Shown one piece after another: positions 34,391 to 43,711 of a DNA stretch of 64,000 bases. Origin of the DNA: Bacillota bacterium (GTDB lineage: Bacteria > Bacillota > Clostridia > Christensenellales > Aristaeellaceae); contig JAEWSC010000035.1 of the NCBI GenBank assembly GCA_023398575.1, positions 55,231-119,230 on the forward strand, written 5' to 3'. The translations under genes were made by a program, and so were the position numbers. The notes below the pieces were generated by a model. It was not told the origin of the DNA. It made no database searches and saw nothing but the letters and a program-made list of their open reading frames with translations. Numbering within the stretch: position 1 is the stretch's first letter; each line of letters opens with the position of its first letter.

Positions 34391-36013
34391 ATGAAAAAGA
34401 CTCAAAGACCCATGGCAGTGTTGGTTGCTGCCATCCTACTGGCCAGCATGATGTTTGCTGCCACAGCATTTGCATCCGAGGCGGATCCCTTTGGTAAGTA
34501 CGAAACGCCCATTGAGATCACCACGGTCAAGAACCTGGGCTCCGGTGCTTTGGAATTTCCGCAGGGTGACTCCATCGAAAACAATGTGTGGACCCGTAAG
34601 TACGAGGAAGACCTAGGCATCAAGATGCGCTTTTTGTGGACCACCAATGAGCAGCAGTACACCCAGAAGGTGAACATTGCCATCACTTCCAACGAACTGC
34701 CGGATGTCATGGCGGTTTCCAATACCCAGATGAAGATGATGTACGAAAATGGCCAGTTGATGGACTTGACAGAACTTTTGCCCAAGTACGCCGCCCCCTA
34801 CACCTGGGATATCCTCAATTCCGACGGTGGCGTAGGTCTGAAATCCGCCACCTTTGATGGAAAGCTCTATGCCATTCCCCAGGTCAGCGCAGGCCTTATG
34901 TCCGCCAAGGTACTGTGGATCCGCACCGACTGGCTGGATAAGCTGGGGCTGAAGATTCCCACAACGGTGGAACAGTTCCAGGCTGTTGCTGATGCTTTCA
35001 CCAATAAGGACCCCGACGGCAACGGTGTGAAGGATACCTTCGGCCTTGCCTTTCACAAGGACTTGTTCGGCGTGGGCTATGCCTGCCTCGAAGGTTTCTT
35101 TAATGCCTATGGCGCTTATCCCAACATTTGGGTAAACAATGGCGACAGCCTTTCTTATGGCAGTGTACTGCCCGAAATGAAGACGGCTTTAGGCGCGCTG
35201 CGCGACATGAATGCCAAAGGCCAGATCGATCCGGAATTTGGCGTCAAGGATTCCAACAAGGTGAATGAAGATGTTGGCACCGGCCGCTTCGGAATGATGT
35301 TTGGCGACTTCTGGAATGCAGCCTGGATCAACTCCGTCAAGGTTGCCAACCCCACCATGGAATGGGTACCTGTCGCTATTCCTAGCTTAAGTGACGTATC
35401 CGCCAAGGCTCAGATTCCCTTTGGCACCAGCCTGTATTATGTGGTCAGCGCCAACTGCAAAAATCCTGAAGCGGTTGTGAAGCTGCTCAACATTCAGTTG
35501 GAAAAGAGCTATGGAGAAACGGCTGAACCCACTGTATACAATATCACCCCCGATGGCTATGGCCCCTATGCCTATACGGTCGTATCCGTAGAACCGCCGA
35601 TGAAGAACTTCACAGCAGCCCAGAAGGTTACCGCCGCCATTGAATCAGGTGACACCTCCATGCTCAATACCGAAGAAAAGAACTACTATGACATGTGCAT
35701 GCTCAGTCTTGGCGGCGACCACAGTAACAACAACTGGCACCAGTTGAAGATGTTTGGACCCTTAGGATCGCTCACTGTACAGAAAAAGTATTGGGACGAA
35801 GGCAACATTATGCGCGATGCCTTCTACGGCGCCTCCACACAGACCATGACCGAAAAGCTTTCTACACTGCAAAAGCAGCAACTGACCGACTTTACTTCCA
35901 TCATCCTTGGCGCACCTCTGGATGACTTTGATACCTTTGTTACCAACTGGGGTAACCTGGGCGGCACGCAAATGACAGAAGAAGTCAATACCTGGTTTGC
36001 ACAGCAGAAGTAA
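34391..36013 (+). CDS. Extracellular sugar-binding protein, LplA-like
   Basis: Protein of 540 residues with a signal sequence ending in ATAFAS (type I cleavage) and no lipobox cysteine. The mature part is a large family 1-type binding protein (NVWTRKYEEDLGIKM near 65-80, KDPDGNGVKDTFGLAF near 205), as in LplA/YtcQ-type systems that pair with LplB and LplC permeases; both follow. GGAGGG precedes the ATG. By context it delivers an alpha-galactoside or related glycan fragment (inference). Confidence 0.9.
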   Translation: MKKTQRPMAVLVAAILLASMMFAATAFASEADPFGKYETPIEITTVKNLGSGALEFPQGDSIENNVWTRKYEEDLGIKMRFLWTTNEQQYTQKVNIAITSNELPDVMAVSNTQMKMMYENGQLMDLTELLPKYAAPYTWDILNSDGGVGLKSATFDGKLYAIPQVSAGLMSAKVLWIRTDWLDKLGLKIPTTVEQFQAVADAFTNKDPDGNGVKDTFGLAFHKDLFGVGYACLEGFFNAYGAYPNIWVNNGDSLSYGSVLPEMKTALGALRDMNAKGQIDPEFGVKDSNKVNEDVGTGRFGMMFGDFWNAAWINSVKVANPTMEWVPVAIPSLSDVSAKAQIPFGTSLYYVVSANCKNPEAVVKLLNIQLEKSYGETAEPTVYNITPDGYGPYAYTVVSVEPPMKNFTAAQKVTAAIESGDTSMLNTEEKNYYDMCMLSLGGDHSNNNWHQLKMFGPLGSLTVQKKYWDEGNIMRDAFYGASTQTMTEKLSTLQKQQLTDFTSIILGAPLDDFDTFVTNWGNLGGTQMTEEVNTWFAQQK

Positions 36014-36043
36014 TACTAGGTAAGATTCACTACTTGCGTTCTG

Positions 36044-36068
36044 GGCGGGGAGTGTATTGCTCCCCGCC
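36044..36068 (+). terminator. Hairpin between binding-protein and permease genes
   Basis: GGCGGGGAG (36044-36052) pairs with CTCCCCGCC (36060-36068), seven-base loop, no T run. It sits where the hairpin at 3880-3915 sits in the first transporter operon, fitting a role in uneven expression of binding protein and permeases. Confidence 0.6.
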
Positions 36069-36160
36069 TGGGATGCTTTAGGTATCGAAACAGCGTTGCA
36101 GCATAATGACTTATTAGTATGAGCAGCGCAATCGGCAACCGCCGGGATAACGGAGGCGCT

Positions 36161-37057
36161 ATGAATAAAAAAATTCTTCGGAATCTGCCGCTGCATATTA
36201 TGCTGCTGCCGGCTGTGATCCTGCTTTTGATCTATAACTATATCCCCATGGCGGGTAATGTAATGGCTTTTCAGAAATTCAATCCCGTCAAAGGGTTCTT
36301 TCAATCCGACTGGGTTGGTTTCAAGAATTTTAGTTATGTGTTGGCCATGCCGGACACGTTTCAAGTTTTATGGAATACCTTTTATATCGCTATCATGAAA
36401 ATGACAGCCGGCATTCTAGTGCCTGTTTTTATCGCATTGCTGTTAAATGAAGTACGTTCTCAAAGGTACAAAAGAACATTGCAGACCATTGTGTATTTTC
36501 CGCACTTCCTAAGCTGGGTCATCCTATCAGGGATTCTGATTGATGTATTATCTCCTTCTAAGGGGATTGTAGGTCAAATCTTTACTTCTATGGGGTTAAA
36601 ACCTATCTTTTTTCTGGGGGACCCGAAATGGTTTCCCTACACGCTGGTGATTACGGAAACATGGAAGGAATTTGGCTTTGGTACAATTGTATATCTCGCC
36701 GCGCTGACCGGCATTGATCCTACGCTATATGAAGCGTCCATGATTGATGGTGCAAACCGTTGGAAGCAGGTAAAGCATATCACCATTCCCGGTATCATGC
36801 CCATAGTGGTATTGATGATGATTTTGAGCATGGGTAATATTTTGAATGCAGGTTTTGACCCGGTATACAATCTGTACAGCCCACAGGTATATAAAACGGG
36901 CGATATCCTGGATACGCTGGTGTACAGAATCGGGCTTTTGGATTTCCAATACGGTGTGGCAACGGCAGTTGGTCTGTTTAAATCACTTGTTTCCTTTACA
37001 ATGCTTGCCATTTCCTATGCCTTGGCCTACAGGTATACCGATTACAGGGTGTTTTGA
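36161..37057 (+). CDS. ABC transporter permease, LplB-like
   Basis: Permease of 298 residues with six predicted helices. It opens with LHIMLLPAVILLLIYNYIPM and carries the EAA loop YEASMIDGANRWKQVKHI at about 190-207, features of the LplB family. The ATG at 36161 follows CGGAGG; the earlier in-frame ATG at 36119 has no ribosome site. It is 15 bases from the next permease. Confidence 0.92.
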   Translation: MNKKILRNLPLHIMLLPAVILLLIYNYIPMAGNVMAFQKFNPVKGFFQSDWVGFKNFSYVLAMPDTFQVLWNTFYIAIMKMTAGILVPVFIALLLNEVRSQRYKRTLQTIVYFPHFLSWVILSGILIDVLSPSKGIVGQIFTSMGLKPIFFLGDPKWFPYTLVITETWKEFGFGTIVYLAALTGIDPTLYEASMIDGANRWKQVKHITIPGIMPIVVLMMILSMGNILNAGFDPVYNLYSPQVYKTGDILDTLVYRIGLLDFQYGVATAVGLFKSLVSFTMLAISYALAYRYTDYRVF

Positions 37058-37072
37058 AAGGAGGCCGAAGCA

Positions 37073-37957
37073 ATGCGAAAAAAAACATTGGGCTCACGGG
37101 TTTTCAGCATATGCAATTACCTGTTTCTAACCCTTATCGCCTTCACCTGCCTTTTACCAATGCTCAATCAATTGGCGATATCCTTTAGTTCCAGTGGAGC
37201 GGTGGCTATGGGCAAGGTCAGTATCTGGCCGGTGGAGTTTACATTCAAATCGTATCAATATATGGCCGAAAAGCCTCAGTTCTTTTCTTCGGTTCTTATA
37301 TCCCTGCAGCGGCTGCTGCTGGCGGTACCGCTGAGCATGCTGGTGTCTATACTGGCTGCTTATCCTCTATCCAGACAGGACAGCGAGTTTAAAGCCCGAA
37401 AGTACTACATCTGGTATTTTGTCGTGCCTATGCTGTTTTCCGGTGGGTTAATACCAACCTACATGATTGTTAGATATACGGGACTTATCGATTCCATAGG
37501 TGCTTTGGTGCTACCGTATCTTGTGAATGTGTTCAATGTGATTTTGATGATGAACTTCTTCCGATCTATTCCCAAGGAGTTGGAAGAAGCGGCACTGATG
37601 GATGGCGCGGGACACGTGCGGGTGCTCGTCTCCATTGTTTTGCCGGTATCAACGCCCGTATTAGCAACCGTAGCACTATTTTTTATTGTAAACCACTGGA
37701 ACTCCTGGTTCGACGGTCTCATTTATATGAACAATCCTGAAAAATACCCGCTGCAGACCTATTTGCAATCAATGGTCATCTCCAGGGACTTGATGGTCAT
37801 GGAATCCTTGCGCGATGTGCGCAACATTCCCGATATCTCCGACCGCACGGGCAAAGCTGCACAGATTTTCCTTGCTGCACTGCCGGTGCTGATCGTGTAT
37901 CCCTTCTTACAGAGGTATTTCACAGCAGGCATTGTAATGGGCAGCGTCAAGGGCTGA
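37073..37957 (+). CDS. ABC transporter permease, LplC-like
   Basis: Permease of 294 residues, partner of the LplB-like protein, with six helices, the EAA loop LEEAALMDGAGHVRVLV near residues 170-186, and the family ending RYFTAGIVMGSVKG. AAGGAGG lies eight bases before the ATG. The glycosidase gene starts 25 bases later in the same operon. No ATPase gene is present. Confidence 0.92.
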   Translation: MRKKTLGSRVFSICNYLFLTLIAFTCLLPMLNQLAISFSSSGAVAMGKVSIWPVEFTFKSYQYMAEKPQFFSSVLISLQRLLLAVPLSMLVSILAAYPLSRQDSEFKARKYYIWYFVVPMLFSGGLIPTYMIVRYTGLIDSIGALVLPYLVNVFNVILMMNFFRSIPKELEEAALMDGAGHVRVLVSIVLPVSTPVLATVALFFIVNHWNSWFDGLIYMNNPEKYPLQTYLQSMVISRDLMVMESLRDVRNIPDISDRTGKAAQIFLAALPVLIVYPFLQRYFTAGIVMGSVKG

Positions 37958-37982
37958 TTCATTTATAAAGGAGATTCAGATA

Positions 37983-40541
37983 ATGTGGCAGATTGATTCC
38001 CCCAGTCAAAAGATCAGTGTATCCGTCTGGCAGGACGCGGAGGGCGGGCTTTTTTATCACGTAGCAAACCAGGGTCAAATTGTAGTTGAAGAAAGCCGCC
38101 TTGGCATATGTACCAGCATTGGAGATTTCACAAAACGACTTGTGTTTGATTGTAAGGCAAGTGTGTCCATTCGTGAAAGTTATTCGCTGCCGGCAGGGAA
38201 AAAGGCCTTCTATGAGAACAACGCCGAAGAAATGATGCTCACCTTCCATTTGGGGAATATGCCTTTTGTTCTGCGTGTCAGGGCATATGACGAAGGTGCT
38301 GCCTTCCGTTATGAAATACCCCATGGTGAAGATGCTGACCTGATGGTCAATTCTGAGATGACTGAGTTTCGCTTCCCGGAGTCAATGGATAAGCTTTGGT
38401 TACAGGACTGGATTAAGACATATGAAGGCCCCTATAACCTGCATACCTGGCTTGACTCCTTACAGGGTCAACCCTATGGCATGCCCAGCCTTTTTTATGC
38501 AAGCACAGTCGGCACGTGGATGCTGGTCAATGAAGCCAACATCTTAAACACACATGGCAGCTACTGCTCTTGTCATCTGGTGGGCACAGGTCCAAGGACC
38601 ATGGCCATTACCTTTGCACCAGAAGAGATGGGAAAGCCCATTTCGACGAAGCTGCCATTTTCATCTCCCTGGCGCTGTATTACCGTGGCGGACAGCCTGG
38701 ACGCGCTATTGAACACCACGCTCAACTACAATGTCAATCCACCTTCAGTCATAAAAGATGAATCCTGGATCCGGCCTGGGCGCTCCTTATGGGCTTGGTG
38801 GGAGTATGAAAATGGCGCTCAGCTATACAGCGAATCAAAGGCTTATGTGGATTTTGCTGCGGCCATGGGCTTTGAGGCTGTTACATTGGATTGCGCCTGG
38901 GACCTAAGCTGGCTAAAGGAATTTTGCGATTACGCCCATTCTAAAAGCGTGAAGGTGTGGGTTTGGACGGGGATGCAGCGCATCGACACCATAGAAAAGG
39001 CGCTGGCTCATATCCCGCTATGGGCAAACCTTGGCGTAGACGGGCTGAAGGTAGATTTTTTTGAGAACGACTCATGTCATACCATGGCACAGTATCATAT
39101 GATTGCCGACCTGATGATCAAATATAAGCTTATGATCAACTTCCACGGTGCCACCAAGCCTATGGGGGAAGGGCGTACCTGGCCCAACTTCCTGACCTCC
39201 GAAGGCATATTGGGTCTGGAGCACTATAAATGGAGCAACATGCCAAATGCGTTGCACAACTGCACAGTGCCATTTACAAGAAATGTAGCCGGGCCAATGG
39301 ATTATACACCGGTGGGCTTGTCCAATGCAAACCGCAACACCACACCTGCCCATCAATTGGCCTTGCCGGTAGTGTTTGAGTCGGGCGCCTCTCATTATTC
39401 CATGTCTTTGTATTATTTGGAAGCCTGGGCGGGTACGGCGTTTTTGCGCCGAACCAAAGCGAGGTACGATGGCTTGAAGGTGCTTTCCGGATATCCAGGC
39501 GACCATGCTGCCATCCTTCGCTATCAGGGTGAAGAGTGGTTTATTGGCGTGATCACTGTGAACAAACAAAAACTTGTACTGAACATGAACTTCTTGCCAG
39601 AGGGGGAATTTGAGGCGGAAATCTATGAGGATGATGATAAAGGAGAAATGCTCATAACTCGTCGGATGAAGCTGTCGTGTCAGGATACACTGCCGCTGAA
39701 TCTGCTATCTGCGGGGGGGGCCGCCATATATATCGCCAGAAAGATCGGCGAACCGCCAGAGGGCATCCGCTCCGGCTATATGAGCGGCAGATTTGTGGAA
39801 TATCCAGCCAGTCAGGCCAGATTACTGCATGGCAGTGAACCTATTCGCTGGAACCAGGAGTTTTTAGGGCTGCAGTTAAATGGCGCTGCGTCGTTTCGAA
39901 TCAGCGTGACAGAAACAAAACGCTATACCCTGCGCTTTTTCTATGCATCGGAAGGCGTGTGGGAACTAGAGGCCACACATGGGCAGCACATAGCCCAGGA
40001 GCGGATGGTATCGAGTTCAGGCAACAGAACGTTTATCACCCATGAACTTTCCATGGTATTGGTAAAGGGTGAATGCAATTTGTTGATTAGCCGTCTTTCA
40101 GGCGCCATCCCTGCCATAGTAAAGCTGCTTGTCATTGACAACGATCCGCCTGAAGTGTTAACGCTTCATGCAGACCAGGCAAGATTAACAGGTGAAGCGG
40201 AGCTAATTACCGCCGAAACTGGAGTATATGAAGCCGTTGGCCTGGGCTTTGGGAGTGAGATGATTTTCGAAAATATCGTATTGCCGGAGACGGGTAAGTA
40301 TATCGTAAGGGTCGATTACTGCGGCGGCGATAGCCGTGATATCACCATTGAGGCCAATGACTGCCATACCGTGCATACTTATCTGCATTCAACTGCAGGG
40401 TGGGGATTTCCGGTGTGGAATAAGCCTGAGGGTAAGGAAATATTGATTCCCCTTCATAATGGGCCCAATACCCTACGTCTGTACAATAAGAATGGGCCAA
40501 TGTCACATATCCGGGGTATCGCCATCATTCCTGACAGATAA
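37983..40541 (+). CDS. Glycoside hydrolase family 97 protein
   Basis: Cytosolic glycosidase of 852 residues with no signal peptide. The N-terminal beta-sandwich starts with the GH97 pattern IDSPSQKISVSVW, followed by TTLNYNVNPPS and the catalytic barrel. DGLKVDFFENDS places an Asp near residue 357, and TSEG places a Glu near residue 406; this spacing recalls retaining GH97 alpha-galactosidases rather than the inverting alpha-glucosidases. About 240 residues after the barrel form an extra beta-rich region, possibly carbohydrate-binding. It lies between the LplBC permeases and a GH36 gene. The substrate call is from context. Confidence 0.8.
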   Translation: MWQIDSPSQKISVSVWQDAEGGLFYHVANQGQIVVEESRLGICTSIGDFTKRLVFDCKASVSIRESYSLPAGKKAFYENNAEEMMLTFHLGNMPFVLRVRAYDEGAAFRYEIPHGEDADLMVNSEMTEFRFPESMDKLWLQDWIKTYEGPYNLHTWLDSLQGQPYGMPSLFYASTVGTWMLVNEANILNTHGSYCSCHLVGTGPRTMAITFAPEEMGKPISTKLPFSSPWRCITVADSLDALLNTTLNYNVNPPSVIKDESWIRPGRSLWAWWEYENGAQLYSESKAYVDFAAAMGFEAVTLDCAWDLSWLKEFCDYAHSKSVKVWVWTGMQRIDTIEKALAHIPLWANLGVDGLKVDFFENDSCHTMAQYHMIADLMIKYKLMINFHGATKPMGEGRTWPNFLTSEGILGLEHYKWSNMPNALHNCTVPFTRNVAGPMDYTPVGLSNANRNTTPAHQLALPVVFESGASHYSMSLYYLEAWAGTAFLRRTKARYDGLKVLSGYPGDHAAILRYQGEEWFIGVITVNKQKLVLNMNFLPEGEFEAEIYEDDDKGEMLITRRMKLSCQDTLPLNLLSAGGAAIYIARKIGEPPEGIRSGYMSGRFVEYPASQARLLHGSEPIRWNQEFLGLQLNGAASFRISVTETKRYTLRFFYASEGVWELEATHGQHIAQERMVSSSGNRTFITHELSMVLVKGECNLLISRLSGAIPAIVKLLVIDNDPPEVLTLHADQARLTGEAELITAETGVYEAVGLGFGSEMIFENIVLPETGKYIVRVDYCGGDSRDITIEANDCHTVHTYLHSTAGWGFPVWNKPEGKEILIPLHNGPNTLRLYNKNGPMSHIRGIAIIPDR

Positions 40542-40685
40542 GCTTGGACGGGAAATGGTATGTGGAAATTGCATGCTGATGTGATGAGAATGGTCATGAT
40601 ATAGGTTGATGAGAGATATGTGCTATACTGCAGTAGGTTGGTCAACATATCGATAGCTCAATGATATACGCCGGAGGAAATGAAG

Positions 40686-42743
40686 ATGGCCATACAGGTG
40701 AAAGACAATGTTTTTCTTCTTCAAACAAAAGCGGTTGCTTATGCCTTTCGAATCGATGGTCAAAGGCAGTTGGAGCATTTGTATTGGGGGAAAAGAATTG
40801 ATCGGGTTGAGGATTTTTTGCCCAAGGCGGATGCTGACCCACGCTTTATTGAACAGGAACTGTCTGCCTTCGGCGATATGCGCTATCTGGAAACAGGGGT
40901 GAAAGCAAAATTTTCAGATGGCGTCCGAGATTTCCGCTTTATGGTCACTGACCATCGGGTCAATGGGGATGTACTGTCTGTGACGCTCAGGGATATTCAC
41001 TATCCCTTTGAAGTTACATTGTTTTACAAAGTGCATGAAGAACACGATGTGCTGGAGCGCTGGCAGATTGCAAAGAACCTAGGCACGGAACCCATCACTT
41101 TGGAGCGCTTTTATTCTGCGGAATTTGTGCTTCCAGGCAACGGATACCATTCCATCAACTTTAATGGGGCCTGGGGCGCGGAATTCCGAACCTTTGATGA
41201 GCCTGTGGACAGCGGGATGAAGGTATATCAAAGCTTGGAAGGTGTTACCGGCCGCGTAGAAAACCCGACTTTCATTCTGCATAGGAATGCCACGGAAGAC
41301 TGTGGCGAAGTATACTACGGCGCGCTCGCTTATTCCGGCAGCTTCCGCCTGGTTGCCCAGGCCGTTCCGGACAAGAGTACCCATGTGCATATAGGGTTCA
41401 ACGACCAGGATTTTGAGTGGAAGCTGCATGCCGGAGAAAGCCTCGTTTCACCCAGTGTATACGCGGGCTATTCAGATCAGGGTTTTACGGCAATGTCCAA
41501 CAGAATGGCCCACTTTGCCAGAGAGGTGCTTCTGCCCAAAGAAAAGGCGCATAAGCCGCTGCCGGTATTGTACAACTCCTGGTACGCTACGGAGTTTTAT
41601 GTGGAGGTCGCTTCTCAGATTGCGCTGGCAAAAAAGGCCGCCACCATGGGTGTAGAGCTGTTTGTGATCGACGATGGATGGTTTGGCCAGCGCAACAGCG
41701 ACAAGGCCGGGCTTGGGGACTGGTGGGCCAACCCTGAAAAGTTCCCTAACGGCCTGCAAGAACTGATTTCCGCTGTGAATGACCTGGGTATGGGCTTTGG
41801 CATCTGGATTGAGCCAGAAATGGTGAATCCCGACAGTGATTTGTACCGCACCCATCCAGACTGGATCTACCGCTATCCAACCCGGGAGGTATTTACAAGG
41901 CGCAACCAGTACATGCTGGATATGACGAATCCTCAGGTAATATCTTACCTGACAGGCCTTTTTGACAAATTGCTGAGTGAAAACAACATCGCCTATGTCA
42001 AATGGGATTACAACAGGGCCATGGGAGAATGTGCTTCTGCCTGCAACACGCCTGGGAGCAAGGAAATTTGGGTACGCAATGTACAGGGTTTTTATGAGCT
42101 TGTCAAAGTTCTACGAGAAAAGCATCCCCATGTGGAGTTTGAAGCCTGCGCCGGCGGCGGGGGAAGGGTGGACTATGGCTGCCTGACACGCTTTGACGAA
42201 TACTGGCCCAGCGACAATACCGATGGCATCGACCGTCTGTTCATTCAGGAAGGATACAGCCTGCTATATCCCATCAAATGCATGCGGGCTTGGGTGACCC
42301 ATGAGGGAAACCTGCCCCTTCATTTCCGCGCCCACAGTGCTATGTGCGGCGTGCTGGGCATCGGCCTGGATTTGACAAAGGCCACTGCCGAAGACTTGGA
42401 ACTGCTTGGTGAAAAGGTTGGCCAGTACAAACGCATTCGGGATACGGTGCAGTTTGGCGATGTGTACCGTTTGCAGTCCTTGCGGCGCGGCGATCCCATA
42501 CAGGCTGTACAGTATGAAAAGGAAGGCCAAGCTGTGCTGTTTGCTTTTCTTGTGCACAGTGCTTTTTATCGTTCCCGCTATAATGTGCGGTTGAAGGGTC
42601 TTGTGGCGGATGCTTTGTACAAGTACAACCTGGGTGGTGCTGATTATGTAAAGTCCGGTGCGTATTTGATGCACCATGGCCTGGATTTGCCGCTGAAGCA
42701 TAATTTCGACAGCTTGATCATGGAACTGGAGATACTGTCATGA
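40686..42743 (+). CDS. Alpha-galactosidase, GH36
   Basis: Protein of 685 residues of glycoside hydrolase family 36, which removes terminal alpha-galactose from oligosaccharides. The barrel motifs are FVIDDGWFG, IWIEPEMVNPDS, the nucleophile Asp441 in YVKWDYNR, the ACAGGGGRVDYG loop, and the acid/base Asp510 in WPSDNTD. No signal peptide, so it is cytosolic. ATG 40686 is preferred because GGAGG lies eight bases upstream; ATG 40680 is only two bases from it. It overlaps the next gene (ATGA). Confidence 0.93.
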   Translation: MAIQVKDNVFLLQTKAVAYAFRIDGQRQLEHLYWGKRIDRVEDFLPKADADPRFIEQELSAFGDMRYLETGVKAKFSDGVRDFRFMVTDHRVNGDVLSVTLRDIHYPFEVTLFYKVHEEHDVLERWQIAKNLGTEPITLERFYSAEFVLPGNGYHSINFNGAWGAEFRTFDEPVDSGMKVYQSLEGVTGRVENPTFILHRNATEDCGEVYYGALAYSGSFRLVAQAVPDKSTHVHIGFNDQDFEWKLHAGESLVSPSVYAGYSDQGFTAMSNRMAHFAREVLLPKEKAHKPLPVLYNSWYATEFYVEVASQIALAKKAATMGVELFVIDDGWFGQRNSDKAGLGDWWANPEKFPNGLQELISAVNDLGMGFGIWIEPEMVNPDSDLYRTHPDWIYRYPTREVFTRRNQYMLDMTNPQVISYLTGLFDKLLSENNIAYVKWDYNRAMGECASACNTPGSKEIWVRNVQGFYELVKVLREKHPHVEFEACAGGGGRVDYGCLTRFDEYWPSDNTDGIDRLFIQEGYSLLYPIKCMRAWVTHEGNLPLHFRAHSAMCGVLGIGLDLTKATAEDLELLGEKVGQYKRIRDTVQFGDVYRLQSLRRGDPIQAVQYEKEGQAVLFAFLVHSAFYRSRYNVRLKGLVADALYKYNLGGADYVKSGAYLMHHGLDLPLKHNFDSLIMELEILS

Positions 42744-43711
42744 CCAAGCAATTCGTGCAGCGGTTTTTTTCAGAGCACAAAAGCACTGTGGCATCAGTCT
42801 TGGAAAATGACATTTTGAAGGTCATCGTTCTTCCCAAACGGGGTGGGAAAACCGCGTCCATCCTGTATAAGCCTAAAGGCTTTGAACTGCTTTCCCAGCC
42901 AAAGGGGGAGTACACGCTTCTTGTGCCCGGTATGGATTTTTCCAAAGGCGATGCTTCTGGCTTTGACGATGCTTTTCCCTCTATTGATAGGGAAACGGTA
43001 ATGGTGGATAGGAAAGCAATAAATTATCCCGATCATGGGGAAATCTGGACCATGCCCATGGCGGCGGCCATGGGGGATAATAGCATTTTGCTCGATGGCC
43101 AGAGCGGCATCCTGCCTTATCGATACCAAAAAGAAATTCGGTTAGTTGGGGATAAAGTGTGCTATCATTATGCCATCTCAAATTCTGGTATAGTTTCTTT
43201 CCCATGCCTGTGGGCTTGCCATGGTCTATTGCGTTATGAACCGGATATGCGGCTTACGTATCCCAGTGGTATGATGTATGCCCAGAACGTGCTATCCAGC
43301 CCAGAACTTGGGGAAGTGGGTGAACTTCATACTTTGACTGGCGGGTCATACGACTTTTCCATCGTACCGCCCAAAGAGAGCCATACCATGGTAAAATACT
43401 ATCTACAGGGACGGTGCATAGAGGGGCGCTGCGGCATCATCTATCCAACGCAAGGGGTGGCTTGTGAAATGGAATTTGAACATCAGAATCTTCCCTATCT
43501 TGGCTTCTGGCTAACAGCAGGGGGTTATCGCGGCGATTACAATTGCGCCTTTGAGCCGGCTACAGGCTATTATGACAGCATTTCAAAGGTGGCAGAAAGC
43601 GGAACCGCTGTTACATTGTCACCTGGGCAAACATTATCTTTCTCCCTTTCCTATAGGTTATCTGATTTATTGGCAAATGAGCTGCAGAGATTTGTGGAGG
43701 ATCATTTATGA
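42740..43711 (+). CDS. Aldose 1-epimerase (galactose mutarotase)-like protein
   Basis: Protein of 323 residues with the beta-sandwich of mutarotase-like proteins: VIVLPKRGGKTASILYKPKGFELL near the start, GFDDAFPSID, ACHGLLRYEPDMRLTYPSG, and LPYLGFWLTAGG. It is joined to both neighbours by ATGA overlaps, so it is made with the GH36 enzyme. Turning the released beta- or alpha-galactose into the other anomer is the likely role. The usual catalytic His/Glu set could not be confirmed by eye. Confidence 0.7.
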   Translation: MTKQFVQRFFSEHKSTVASVLENDILKVIVLPKRGGKTASILYKPKGFELLSQPKGEYTLLVPGMDFSKGDASGFDDAFPSIDRETVMVDRKAINYPDHGEIWTMPMAAAMGDNSILLDGQSGILPYRYQKEIRLVGDKVCYHYAISNSGIVSFPCLWACHGLLRYEPDMRLTYPSGMMYAQNVLSSPELGEVGELHTLTGGSYDFSIVPPKESHTMVKYYLQGRCIEGRCGIIYPTQGVACEMEFEHQNLPYLGFWLTAGGYRGDYNCAFEPATGYYDSISKVAESGTAVTLSPGQTLSFSLSYRLSDLLANELQRFVEDHL

